A stretch of 51,829 nucleotides of DNA, taken from contig JANWZI010000017.1 in NCBI GenBank assembly GCA_025054695.1, positions 1 through 51,829 on the forward strand. The letters run 5' to 3'. This DNA comes from Myxococcota bacterium (GTDB lineage: Bacteria; Myxococcota_A; Polyangia; Polyangiales; JANWZI01). The notes beneath the pieces were generated by a model. The model saw nothing but the letters and a program-made list of their open reading frames with translations, ran no database searches and was not told where the DNA came from. Both the position numbers and the translations under genes were made by a program. Positions 9,824 through 18,469 of the stretch are shown one piece after another. Every line of letters begins with the position of its first letter. Within the stretch, counting starts at the first letter, position 1.

Positions 9824-11295
9824 CAGGCCGTCGGTTGCGCCGCTTCGGTCGCGGCATGACCGATGGGCGGTTGCGGCAGGCGCAGCGCGACGCGTGTGCC
9901 CCGACCGGCGTGGCTGTCGATCTGGATCGAGCCGCCATGGGCGCGGGCGATCCGCTCGACGATCGCGAGCCCGAGCCCCGTTCCGTCCTTGCGCGTGGTG
10001 TAGAAGGGAGTTCCGGCCTTGCGCTGCGCGGCCACGTCCATCCCCACGCCGGTGTCCTCGACGATGAGGACGACGGCGTCGCGCTCGCGTCGCGCCCGAA
10101 CCGCGAGACGCCCTCCCGAGGGCATGGCCTTGATGGCGTTGTCGATGAGGTTGACGAGGGCCTGTCGGAGCAGATCCGGGTCGGCCTCGACACCGTCGGC
10201 GTCACCGCACACGTCGATTTCGGTGTGCACCTTGTCGCGGACGGCGGGCCCCAGCGCCGCTCGGGCGTCCTCGAGGCTTCGTCGGGCGAGCTCGTCGATG
10301 CGAACGGGACGTCGCTCCGGTGTCAGGGGTCTGCTCATCGCCACCAGGTCGGTGACGAGCCGGTTGAGCCGATCCGCTTCCTCGTCGAGAATGCCGAGCA
10401 GGTCGGCCCGTTCGCTCGCATCGAGACCCGGTCGTCGCAGCCCCGAGGCGGCATGCCCGATCACCGTGAGCGGATTGCGCAGCTCGTGCGCGATGACGGC
10501 GGACATCTCGCCGAGGGCCGCAAGCTGCTCAGAGCGAACGAGCTCGTCCTCCGTGCGCCGCAGCGCTTCGCGACGTCGCACGAGCTCGCGTGTCCGGTGG
10601 GCGAGCTCCGTACGCGCGCGCGCGAAGCCGTCGAGCAGAGATGCGCTCATGACGAACACGTTGAGCAGGGCGGTGTGCTCGAGCAGCGTGCTCGATGCGA
10701 GCCAGCCCGCGTGGACGAGGCCATCGTGGGCGCCTACGAGTGAGTTCAACAGGAGCGCGAGCCGCACGCTCGAGGGAGCTGCACATCCGTGGGTTCGCCA
10801 GAGCGCCACGAGCGCCGGGGCGATGGGGACGACGGACGCCGTCGAGACGACCATACCGGCCGCGGACAGCGGTGGCGATCCCGCGGCGGACGGACCGCCG
10901 ATTCCAAAGTGACCCGCTGCCAGACGCCCGGTCTCGTTCACGAGCTCTCCGGATGCGACGACCAGCAAACCGGCGAATCCCGCGGCGTAGGCCGCGTGCA
11001 GCCAGCCGCGTCGCACGTCCGCTCCGAAGGCGCGACACAACTCCACCGTGTAGACGGCCGCGGTGTACGCGCCCGTCCCCTTGATGCCGATCCCGATCGC
11101 GGCAGTGCTCGTGTCCACACCGGAGGCGAGCACGGCGGCGCCAGCCGCGTACACGCACAGACTGGCATTGAGCCAGGCGAACGCCGCGGCGACACGACCC
11201 TGTCGCTGCCTCAAGGCGTGCAATACGCCGAAGAAGATCGCGACGCCGCCGTAGACAGCGGCTGCGCAGACTGTGAGCGCCGCGGTCGGCGACAC
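9823..11295 (-). CDS. Membrane sensor histidine kinase (upstream of a tandem pair)
   Basis: About 490 residues if the GTG at 11295 is the start. The frame stays open further upstream only because it runs through the hexamer array, so longer starts are unlikely. N-terminal ~210 residues carry several membrane segments, followed by a coiled coil, then HisKA with IAHELRNPL and HATPase_c with NLIDNAIKA, DTGVGM, PFYTTRKDG and GTGLGLAIVERI. It is the first gene of the minus-strand pair and a paralogue of the second. The divergent gene across the array is a winged-helix regulator, the obvious candidate partner, but that protein lacks a phosphorylatable Asp. Confidence 0.9.
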   Translation of the reverse strand: MSPTAALTVCAAAVYGGVAIFFGVLHALRQRQGRVAAAFAWLNASLCVYAAGAAVLASGVDTSTAAIGIGIKGTGAYTAAVYTVELCRAFGADVRRGWLHAAYAAGFAGLLVVASGELVNETGRLAAGHFGIGGPSAAGSPPLSAAGMVVSTASVVPIAPALVALWRTHGCAAPSSVRLALLLNSLVGAHDGLVHAGWLASSTLLEHTALLNVFVMSASLLDGFARARTELAHRTRELVRRREALRRTEDELVRSEQLAALGEMSAVIAHELRNPLTVIGHAASGLRRPGLDASERADLLGILDEEADRLNRLVTDLVAMSRPLTPERRPVRIDELARRSLEDARAALGPAVRDKVHTEIDVCGDADGVEADPDLLRQALVNLIDNAIKAMPSGGRLAVRARRERDAVVLIVEDTGVGMDVAAQRKAGTPFYTTRKDGTGLGLAIVERIARAHGGSIQIDSHAGRGTRVALRLPQPPIGHAATEAAQPTA

Positions 11296-11400
11296 GAGGC
11301 CAACATACTTCGAACGGTCGTACGAGAACGCAATCCCCCTCTTCGATCTCGAGTCGGAGGGGCCGATTGGCTCAGCGCAGAGCACGGAAGGGTGTTTCGA

Positions 11401-11520
11401 CACCGACACCGAGCCCGAGTCCGAGTCCGAGCCCGGGTCCGAGCCCGAGCCCGAGTCCGAGACCGAGACCGAGCCCGGGTCCGAGTCCGAGTCCGAGCCC
11501 GAGTCCGAGACGGAGTTCGA
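11401..11520 (-). repeat. Intergenic hexamer array 3 (CTCGGN on the minus strand)
   Basis: Very regular on the plus strand as CCGAGN units (CCGAGT, CCGAGC, CCGAGA), inverted relative to most arrays. It lies in the divergent region between the kinase pair and the regulator gene, so it occupies the probable promoter or 5' leader region of one or both transcripts. No core element seen. Confidence 0.9.
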
Positions 11521-11611
11521 AAAGCGGGGCCCGCGGTCGAGATCGAGCCACGTGCCCGCCGTGGTCAGTGAGCGCGCGCGCCGAGGCGCGGGGTCGCGTG
11601 GTACATCTGCC

Positions 11612-12292
11612 ATGCGCGTGCGCGTGCTGGTCGTCGGGCCCGGTAGCCTCGTCGAGCGGGCGGACGGCGCGGCGGCCGTCCTGCGCGACCTCGGCTGCCA
11701 CGTCGAGAGCGTCGATCTGTGGGATCCCATCGATCGGCTTGTCGCAGGCCGTGCTGCGCCATCTGTCGTCGTGGTCGAGGCGCTCGACGAAATCGATGCC
11801 GGACGCGCGGCGCTCATGCGACTGCGCGCGGTCGAGGCCTTGCAGGGAATCCCCGTCCTTCTGGGCGTGACGGTCGGCGCCCTGCCGCGCCTGGCGCCGG
11901 GCGACGGGTTCGACGATTTCGCGCTCGCGCCGTACGTGGCCCCCGAGTTGTACGCGCGTATTCGCCGAGTCCAGTGGGCACGCAGTTTCGACGGGCGTGA
12001 GCGGGTACGAATCGGCGCGCTGTGCGTCGACCTGGCGGCGCACGAGGTGTTCGTCGATGGCCGGCCGGTCGATCTGACGCATCAGGAGTTCGCGCTGCTC
12101 GCGTTTCTGATCACCCATCGCGGCCGCGTCTTCACGCGCGAGCAGCTCTTGTCCCGCGTCTGGCGCGTCGAGCACTACCACGGCAGTCGCACCGTGGACA
12201 TCCACGTGCGGCGCCTGCGCGCGAAGCTCGGTCCGGCGGCTGCCCCGCTCGAGACGGTTCGCGGGGTGGGTTACAAGATGAGGGAAACGTGA
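11612..12292 (+). CDS. OmpR-type winged-helix regulator with a degenerate (pseudo-)receiver
   Basis: 226 residues. The N-terminal ~120 residues align with a receiver domain by pattern, but the acidic pair after VLVV is Gly-Pro (VLVVGPGS). The phospho-acceptor position is Glu56 (PSVVVVEALDEIDAG), and the conserved Lys before Pro is Ala106 (FALAPY). The C-terminal winged helix is canonical: LTHQEFALLAFLITHRGRVF, then REQLLSRVW, SRTVDIHVRRLRAKLG and VRGVGYKMRE. It should bind DNA but not be controlled by classical aspartyl phosphorylation; Glu56 may mimic the phosphorylated state. Start chosen at the ATG after the array. Its last codons overlap the pdxA GTG by four bases (GTGA). Confidence 0.88.
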   Translation: MRVRVLVVGPGSLVERADGAAAVLRDLGCHVESVDLWDPIDRLVAGRAAPSVVVVEALDEIDAGRAALMRLRAVEALQGIPVLLGVTVGALPRLAPGDGFDDFALAPYVAPELYARIRRVQWARSFDGRERVRIGALCVDLAAHEVFVDGRPVDLTHQEFALLAFLITHRGRVFTREQLLSRVWRVEHYHGSRTVDIHVRRLRAKLGPAAAPLETVRGVGYKMRET

Positions 12293-13251
12293 CGCAGCGG
12301 CCGCTCGCCGTGGCGGTCGGCGATCCGGCGGGGGTCGGCCCCATCGTGGCCCTGCTGGCCGCGGCGGCGCGCCCCTCGTTGGACCTCGTGCTGTACGGTC
12401 CGCGGCGGTTCCTCGAAGCCGAAGCCCGCCGCCTGGGGCTGCAACGGTGTCCCCCCATCGAGGACTGCGGCGACGTTGCGGACGAGGCGGTGGCGGGGCG
12501 CCGTCCGGACCCGGCTTGCGGCGCGGTGCAACTGGCCTCGCTGGAAGCAGCCGCGCGGTCGGTGTGGGAGGGTCACGCGCGCGCGCTCGTCACCGGACCC
12601 GTCAGCAAGATGGCCGTCGCCTCGGGCCCTGCCCCGGCATTCCGCGGTCAGACCGAGCACCTGGCCGCGCTGTGCGGCCTGCGGGAGGACGCCGTGAGCA
12701 TGTTGTTTCTCGGCCCCCGCTTGCGCGTCGGCCTCGTCACGACGCATCTGCCCGTCGCCGAGGCGGCGCGTCACGTGCGGCCCGAGACGGTGGCGCGAAC
12801 GGCGGTCCATCTCGCGCAGGCGCTGGAGCGGCTCGGCGACGCTCCAGAGCGCCGCATCGTCGTCACCGGCATTAATCCCCACGCGGGCGAGGGAGGACTG
12901 CTCGGCACTGACGAGATGGAGCGCGTCGTGCCCGGCATCGCGCGCGCCCGAGCCGCCGAGCCCTTCGCCGCTGGGCGATGGCGGCTCGACGGTCCTCTCG
13001 GCGCCGAGACGGCGATGCGCATGGCGGCGGATGGGCGCGTCGCGGGCGTCGTCGCGATGCTCCACGACCAGGCGACCATTGCGAGCAAGCTGCTCGATTG
13101 GGGCGCCGCGGTGAACGTGACGTGGGGCCTTCCGTTCGTGCGCACGAGCGTGGACCACGGCGTTGCCTACGACGCGGCCGCCTCGGGTCGCGTCGATCCC
13201 GCCGGCATGATCGCGGCGCTCGACATGGCGGTCCGCCTCACGGGCGGTTGA
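12289..13251 (+). CDS. pdxA: 4-hydroxythreonine-4-phosphate dehydrogenase
   Basis: 320 residues, about family length. PdxA oxidises 4-phosphohydroxy-L-threonine in the deoxyxylulose-5-phosphate-dependent pathway to pyridoxal phosphate. Visible family motifs: AVGDPAGVGP, TGPVSK, FRGQTEHLA, VTTHLPV, GINPHAGEGGLLGTDE, GPLGAET, MLHDQ and GLPFVRTSVDHGVAYD, which supply the metal-binding His residues. The start is a GTG overlapping the regulator stop (GTGA), so the two are coupled. The coupling to a signalling regulator is unusual. PdxA2-type paralogues act in other catabolic routes, so a role outside vitamin B6 cannot be excluded. The 3' end overlaps the convergent secreted-protein gene by 14 bp. 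Confidence 0.88.
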   Translation: MTQRPLAVAVGDPAGVGPIVALLAAAARPSLDLVLYGPRRFLEAEARRLGLQRCPPIEDCGDVADEAVAGRRPDPACGAVQLASLEAAARSVWEGHARALVTGPVSKMAVASGPAPAFRGQTEHLAALCGLREDAVSMLFLGPRLRVGLVTTHLPVAEAARHVRPETVARTAVHLAQALERLGDAPERRIVVTGINPHAGEGGLLGTDEMERVVPGIARARAAEPFAAGRWRLDGPLGAETAMRMAADGRVAGVVAMLHDQATIASKLLDWGAAVNVTWGLPFVRTSVDHGVAYDAAASGRVDPAGMIAALDMAVRLTGG

Positions 13252-14332
13252 CGACTGAAGTCCCGTGGGTCGGTCGTCGCCAGTGCCGTCGGCCGGACGC
13301 TCCGGATCGCAGACGTCTTGCGCTCCATGCGACAGAGGTGAGCAGCGCGAATGCGACCACCGGGCGCTCGCGCATCGGTACGGCGCCACCCCACGCGATG
13401 TGGCACGCGCCCCGTCCTCGGCTTCCCCGACGTCCTCGGTGGGGCGCATCTCCACCGCCGGCATCGGGGGCGGGGGCAGCGCGATCCGTGCTCGCGTCCG
13501 TTGGTGGCGAGGAACCATCGTGCGCTCCGCCATCCACGATGCCACCGTCGATCGTGGGCGACGACCCGATCCGGAAATTGACGACGTCGTCGACAAAGTC
13601 GTCCAGGCCGTGCAGTGCTTCGCGAGGCGCATCGGCGAGTCGGCTGGCCTGGGCGACGCTCGCCGTTCGTGTCGTCGCCTGAATGACGAACCACAAGAAC
13701 GCGATCCGCCCGCCAGGCGGCACCGTGGCGACGAATGTCCAGTGGAAGTCTTCGTGTCCGTACCGTTCGGCGTTTGCCACCTCCACGGCGGGCCGTTCCA
13801 ACCCCTGGAACACGAAGGCAACGGCGGGGTGACCCGCCCCGTCTTCCGTATCGTCCACTGCGAACCACACGTCGCGCGCGGACAGCGCCGTATCTCCGCT
13901 CGAGGTGGCGTGCACGACCGTCCACTTGTCGGTGAAGAAGTAACTCGAAATCTTCACGCTCACCGATTGCATCACGGACGAGGTGTTCTCGATGACGTCG
14001 AGATAACGTGCGAAGTCACCACCGCCGCGCGGTACGTGGACCCGCCGGTGCACTCGGAGCGCGTAGCCGGCACCCATCCGCGCTTCTCCGAAGACGATCG
14101 TACGGCCTTCGTCGGTCATGCCGACGGGTTCCGGGGTCGAGTAGTCGATGTGGTTGATGCTGAGTCGCATGAGTACGCCAGATGCGCCAGAAAGTTCGCC
14201 CGTCGCTTCGTAGAATTCCCACCGGAAGCCCCCCTCCGAGTACAACTCGACGGCACGTGAGGTCGCAGGCTGCACGGCGCACGTCGCGAAGGCGACGAAG
14301 ACGAGCCCCATGAAGCGCGATCCCTTGTTCAT
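13238..14332 (-). CDS. Secreted protein with MYXO-CTERM-like tail (short paralogue)
   Basis: 364 residues from an ATG preceded by GGAG. A signal peptide (SRFMGLVFVAFATCAVQP region) is followed by a ~230-residue domain starting ELYSEGGFRWEFYEA. The same domain opens the neighbouring larger gene (VDLTSEGGFRWDIQDSGGG; shared RVHRxVxVPRxGGDxARYL, VVHATSS, FxVDDTxD, ALxGLDxFxDDxVNF). An Asp/Pro/Ala-rich linker follows, then a single-Cys basic segment, a hydrophobic helix (PVVAFALLTSVAW) and an Arg-rich end, resembling a myxosortase sorting signal though less canonical than its paralogue. Function unknown. Confidence 0.65.
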   Translation of the reverse strand: MNKGSRFMGLVFVAFATCAVQPATSRAVELYSEGGFRWEFYEATGELSGASGVLMRLSINHIDYSTPEPVGMTDEGRTIVFGEARMGAGYALRVHRRVHVPRGGGDFARYLDVIENTSSVMQSVSVKISSYFFTDKWTVVHATSSGDTALSARDVWFAVDDTEDGAGHPAVAFVFQGLERPAVEVANAERYGHEDFHWTFVATVPPGGRIAFLWFVIQATTRTASVAQASRLADAPREALHGLDDFVDDVVNFRIGSSPTIDGGIVDGGAHDGSSPPTDASTDRAAPAPDAGGGDAPHRGRRGSRGRGACHIAWGGAVPMRERPVVAFALLTSVAWSARRLRSGASGRRHWRRPTHGTSVVNRP

Positions 14333-14466
14333 GCTCGAGACTCCGCCATTCGTCGAGCGGCCCGGGCCGAGCCGAGACCACTCGTTCCTAGGATCGAGGG
14401 TTCGCACGTCGTTGCAGGCAGGGCGCATCGTGCCGTGGGCGTGGGCATGGTGAACGTTTGGTCCCG

Positions 14467-16365
14467 TCACGACGTATGCGGCCGACCCAAGCTGCGCCGA
14501 CGAGCGGTAGGTACGGCGAGCGCGACCGCGAGGAGGACGAACCAGGGCAGGACGGCTCGCCTTGCCCCTTCGTCCGGCGCGAGGCGGCAGCTACAGCCCC
14601 CGCGCTCGCGGACCCTTCGCGTGGGAGTGCTCCCATCCGTGGTCGGCGTCGGCGCGTCGGTCGAGGCTCCGTCGCCCGTGCCCGCGTCACGCGGCTGTTC
14701 GCCCCCCGCGATCGAGAACGACGAGACGACCCAATCGTTGACGGCCGCGCCGTCGGTGACGCGCACGCGCCAGTGCAAGCGACCGACCGGAAGCACGCCT
14801 GGAACCTGGAAATGCGTCGCGCCCGGCGTTTCGTCCACGAGGCCCGAAGCGACCTTGTCGGGCGAGTCGAATGTGTCGACGCGGTCCACCTCGAACTCGT
14901 ACCGGAGCGCGTCGCCATCGGGATCCTCCGCATTGGCGATGACGAATCGCGGACGCCGGTCGGCGATCAGCACGCCCACCGGATAGATTGGAACCGGCTG
15001 ACTCGGCGCGCGGTTCGGCGAGACCGCAAGCGACCAGCTCTGCGAGTCGGAACCCTCGTCGCCGTCCGCGACGCCGATTTCGACCTCGATCCCGCGTCCG
15101 GGGGGCGTCACGTCGACCTCGCGCGGCGTCCACTGGACGACGCCGGCCGACGAGACGACCATGCCCCGCGGTCCGCGCACGACCGTGAACGTGAGCGCGT
15201 CGCGGGCGCCGGCGGGCTCTTCGACGCGGAGCTCGTAGCGGTACAGCGCACCGACGCTCGTCGTCAGCGGGGGGCTGCTCGTGATGCGCGGCGCGACGTT
15301 GCGGACGTTGACGGTGCGGTAACGCTCGATCGTGTTCGTTCCGTCCGAAGCCCGGATTCCCAGTCGGACGACGCCGGGCCCGTCGGTCGATCCCGCGGGA
15401 ATCGTGTAGCTCGTCGCGCCGGGCATCTCGCCGAAGGTGCCGTCCGCGTCGAGATCCCACGACCACGTCACCGGGGTGCCCTCGGGATCCTCCACGGTGA
15501 CCCGGATGGTCGCTTCGGCGCCTTCGTCCATGTCGAAGGGCCCGTCGAAGCGAATGCGCGGTGCGCCGGGGCGGGACAGGCCGAAGTTGACGATGTCGTC
15601 GAAGAACTCGTCGAGGCCGACGAGCGCGTCGTCCGGACCCTCGGCCAGACGTCGCGCCGCAGCGAGACTCGTTGCACGATCACGCGCCTGGATTGCGAAG
15701 GACAGGAAGCACACCCGGCCGCCCGCGGGGACGGTCGTTCGAAACGTCCAGCTGAAGTTGTCGGCCGAAAGGGATGCCTCCGATGCCCCCACGCGCGGGC
15801 TCGTCCCCTGCAGGACGTGCGCCATCGAGGGGTCTCCCGAACCATCCGTGTCATCCGTCGCGAACCAGAGGTCAGTCGACGTGAACGAGGTGTCCGCGCT
15901 CGAGGTGGCATGCAGCACCGTGGCGCCGTCACTTCCGAGGTTGCCGTAGATCCGTAAGGACAGCGTCTGCGGCGAGCTCGACGTATTGACCACCACCTCG
16001 AGGTAGCGCGCGTAATCTCCGCCCGTGCGTGGCACGTAGACCTGGCGATGGACACGAAACATGCCCAGGACCGCTTCGGCGAGGATGACGTTGCGCCCAT
16101 CGAGCGTCGTGCGGCTCGCACCTGCCGCGCGATACATGGTGCCGTTGACGTCGAGGTACATCGCGCCGTCGTAGGCATCGCTGGTTCCGTCCAGGAGCTC
16201 CCCGCCTCCCGAGTCCTGGATGTCCCATCGGAAGCCGCCTTCCGAGGTCAAGTCGACGGCATGGGCCGGAACGGGCGCCAACCCGAGACACGCGACGGCA
16301 CCGATTTCAGCGAGGCGCAGGATACGAGCAGGCGACGTGAAGGAACCCCTCATGGGCTCCGACAT
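14467..16365 (-). CDS. Secreted protein with Ig/cadherin-like repeats and MYXO-CTERM tail (long paralogue)
   Basis: Up to 632 residues; the ATG at 16353 is an alternative start. Signal peptide ends near APVPAHA. Residues ~35-265 share the SEGGFRW domain of the next gene downstream. After it come PKD/cadherin-like modules (VTVEDPEGTPVTWSWDLDAD, then a putative-Ig segment with PPLTTSVGALYRYEL, then a fibronectin-like segment with AEDPDGDALRYEFEV). It ends with a Thr/Asp-rich linker, RGGCSCR, a hydrophobic helix (LPWFVLLAVALAVP) and ARRRS, a good MYXO-CTERM signal for surface anchoring by myxosortase. The start overlaps the preceding membrane-protein gene by 16 bp, suggesting an operon. Function unknown; adhesion or matrix binding is plausible. 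Confidence 0.75.
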   Translation of the reverse strand: MSEPMRGSFTSPARILRLAEIGAVACLGLAPVPAHAVDLTSEGGFRWDIQDSGGGELLDGTSDAYDGAMYLDVNGTMYRAAGASRTTLDGRNVILAEAVLGMFRVHRQVYVPRTGGDYARYLEVVVNTSSSPQTLSLRIYGNLGSDGATVLHATSSADTSFTSTDLWFATDDTDGSGDPSMAHVLQGTSPRVGASEASLSADNFSWTFRTTVPAGGRVCFLSFAIQARDRATSLAAARRLAEGPDDALVGLDEFFDDIVNFGLSRPGAPRIRFDGPFDMDEGAEATIRVTVEDPEGTPVTWSWDLDADGTFGEMPGATSYTIPAGSTDGPGVVRLGIRASDGTNTIERYRTVNVRNVAPRITSSPPLTTSVGALYRYELRVEEPAGARDALTFTVVRGPRGMVVSSAGVVQWTPREVDVTPPGRGIEVEIGVADGDEGSDSQSWSLAVSPNRAPSQPVPIYPVGVLIADRRPRFVIANAEDPDGDALRYEFEVDRVDTFDSPDKVASGLVDETPGATHFQVPGVLPVGRLHWRVRVTDGAAVNDWVVSSFSIAGGEQPRDAGTGDGASTDAPTPTTDGSTPTRRVRERGGCSCRLAPDEGARRAVLPWFVLLAVALAVPTARRRSLGRPHTS

Positions 16366-17303
16366 TGCTCTGGATTGACCTCGCGTTCAACGTCTCCACG
16401 CGACTCGCGGTCGGCAGCGGGTGTGTGCCGGCATTCGTGATCCGAGGGCTCGGTGGGTCGACGCGATGGTTCGTCGGACGCCGCGGATCCCCCGGTCGCG
16501 AGCGTCGAAACGTGGCCAGGCCATTCCCGTGGCGCTCGCTCGCGAGCGCCGCGATACGCATGCCAGCGCGACTCGGCCTCGGAGGGCTGGAGGAAACCGG
16601 CCAGGGCGCCGAGCAGCGATACCGCCGCGCCCACCAGCGCGAGCGCGCCTTCGGGCGACGTCTCGCGCTCGTTCGAGCCGAGGTACAAGGGTACGACGAG
16701 CGCGGCCACGCCCAGTTGCAGGCCCGCGTCCACGAGGCGCACCAGACGGGCGTGCTCCGCCAACAACGCGAGGGAACGTTCGGCGAACCGCAGACGCGCC
16801 CGCGCATCGTACGGCTCCCGCATCGGCATCGCGGCGAAACGACGACGCGTCGCGCGGGGATCCGGTCCGGGCCAGACCGCGAGCAGCGCACGCGCGAGCG
16901 ACGCGCCCGTCCACGTCCACAGATAGGGACGTGCGGCCTCGTCCGTCGCCGTCGCCGCCACGACGCCCATCCCCGTCCCGAGGAGCAGCGGCACGAGCGC
17001 GCCGCGCCATCCTTCGTGGTGCGCGGCCAGAGCCGAAAGCTCGTTCTGGACGAGAAGCAGGCGCGCGGCGGTCGACGCGTCCAGCATCGATCCGTCGTCC
17101 AGCCGGACTTCGAACCGAGCGAAGCCCGGTCCCTGCATGGGCGCCGCCGAGGTGCGCGCGTCGGCTGCGGCGACGATTTCGTGGGGGGCGGGGCATCGCC
17201 CGGTGCATCGAGGTGCCCCGAGGCCTTCGGCGGGCTCGTGAGCCTGCGCATGTCCCTTGCTGCTCGCGACGAGCAGCGCGATCGCCGCGAGCGCAGGGCC
17301 CAC
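16350..17303 (-). CDS. Hypothetical secreted/membrane protein
   Basis: 317 residues with a GTG start. An N-terminal hydrophobic segment (ALAAIALLVASS) ends near GHAQA and is probably a signal peptide. The middle region has two membrane-like segments (LVPLLLGTGMGVVAATAT and ALALVGAAVSLLGALAGFL), and the C-terminus is hydrophilic and rich in Arg, Ser and Glu. I do not recognise the family. The start lies 34 bp after the stop of the TPR gene, and the 3' end overlaps the long MYXO-CTERM gene by 16 bp, so TPR gene, this gene and the two secreted paralogues may be one transcription unit. Confidence 0.6.
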   Translation of the reverse strand: MGPALAAIALLVASSKGHAQAHEPAEGLGAPRCTGRCPAPHEIVAAADARTSAAPMQGPGFARFEVRLDDGSMLDASTAARLLLVQNELSALAAHHEGWRGALVPLLLGTGMGVVAATATDEAARPYLWTWTGASLARALLAVWPGPDPRATRRRFAAMPMREPYDARARLRFAERSLALLAEHARLVRLVDAGLQLGVAALVVPLYLGSNERETSPEGALALVGAAVSLLGALAGFLQPSEAESRWHAYRGARERAPREWPGHVSTLATGGSAASDEPSRRPTEPSDHECRHTPAADRESRGDVEREVNPEQCRSP

Positions 17304-17336
17304 GTCGCGAGTTTACCGTGGTCCGTGGCGCGGGCA

Positions 17337-18347
17337 CTACGGGCGCCGATCGGTGGGCGGAAGAGGAGCATCAAGCGCTTCCAGAGCCTGGCGGGCACGC
17401 GCGCTCGTCGGATCGCGAGCGAGCGCGTCGCGATACGCGGCCACCGCCTCGGCGCGTCGACCGAGCAACCGCAGCGCCGTTCCCAGGAGCAGTGCGGGCT
17501 CTGGATCGTGCGGGGCTGCGACCGACAGGGCGCGCCGCGCGTGCGCCTCGGCCGATGCCGGGCGTTCGGCTTCGAGCGCCGCGCGCGCGGCGTCGAGCCA
17601 CGCGTCCGGGTCGTCAGGCTCCGCCGCGGCCAGTGCGGCGAATCGCGCGTGGGCTTCTCGCGCCTGACCCGCGGCGAGTGCCGCCCCCGCCAGATCGCGT
17701 GCGAGCTCGACGTCGTCGGGCAGGCGCGCGGCGAGCTCGCGCAGCAGTGCGAGCGCGTCCCCGGCTCGTCCCTGCGCGAGGCGAACCGCGGCCAGATCGC
17801 GCGCCGTCTCGACCGAGACATCGCCACTGGTGCGCGCCGCCTCGAGCGCTCGCTCGGCGGCGCCGAGCTCGTCGCGCCGGATCGCGACGACGGCCAGCCG
17901 TCTCAACAGCCGCCAGTCGGCTTCGTCGAGGCGATGTGCGCCTCGCGTCACGAGCGCGATGGCCTCCTCGAGCGCTGCCGCGACGGCGAGCGCGCGCGCT
18001 CGGGCGCGGACGAGCGCGCGCGAGGCTTCGCTCGACGTCGACTCCGACGACGCGGTGATCGTCGTGCCGAGTCGCTCCGCGAGGGCGCGCGCGCGAGCGA
18101 CCGTCTCGCCGGCGGGTCGCGGATCGATCTCCGTTTCCTCGGGGCCCAGGAGCAGCGACGCGAGGCGCATCGGCGCGCGGGCATCCGCGGGGTCCGCCGC
18201 CGCGGCGCGTTCGAGCCAGCGGACGGCCTCGTCACGATGGCCGCGGGTCGCCAGCCGCTCGGCGGTCGCGAGCAGCCGTTCGAGCCGTCGTCGATCGCGC
18301 TGCGCGAAGGCCTGCCCGGCCTCGCACATCGTCGAGAGCGCGAGCAC
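17337..18347 (-). CDS. Secreted TPR-repeat protein
   Basis: About 336 residues from GTG 18347. A short hydrophobic leader (LALSTMCEAGQAFAQ) is followed by helical TPR-like repeats almost to the end (LERLLATAERLATRGHRDEA, ARFAALAAAEPDDPDAWLDA, LLGTALRLLGRRAEAVAAYR). The start is uncertain: the frame stays open to ATGs at 18545 and 18566, and codons just upstream extend the hydrophobic segment (RALARYVGLV). Those longer versions would read through a strong minus-strand terminator at 18474-18509, and no ATG, GTG or TTG lies between. Probably the first gene of the minus-strand unit ending at 13238. Likely a periplasmic protein-protein scaffold. Confidence 0.7.
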   Translation of the reverse strand: MLALSTMCEAGQAFAQRDRRRLERLLATAERLATRGHRDEAVRWLERAAAADPADARAPMRLASLLLGPEETEIDPRPAGETVARARALAERLGTTITASSESTSSEASRALVRARARALAVAAALEEAIALVTRGAHRLDEADWRLLRRLAVVAIRRDELGAAERALEAARTSGDVSVETARDLAAVRLAQGRAGDALALLRELAARLPDDVELARDLAGAALAAGQAREAHARFAALAAAEPDDPDAWLDAARAALEAERPASAEAHARRALSVAAPHDPEPALLLGTALRLLGRRAEAVAAYRDALARDPTSARARQALEALDAPLPPTDRRP

Positions 18348-18469
18348 GAGTCCGACGTATCGGGCGAGCGCGCGGCCGGGAGGGTTCGTGCGGGAATCGT
18401 ACTCGTCGCGAGGCCGCGATGGTATCGCCGCGCGTCGCCTTCGGTCGGGCGTCGTGCTCGGTCGCCGTT

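Noticed and set aside
11273..11611. Low-complexity coding (Glu-Ser/Pro, Ser-Pro/Arg-Pro or Leu-Gly dipeptide repeats) through the hexamer array; the same at 23701-24041, 49685-50149 and 42820-43072
   Set aside because: The arrays lack stops in most registers, so any frame gives such peptides; no ribosome-binding site, and neighbouring genes have better starts outside the arrays.
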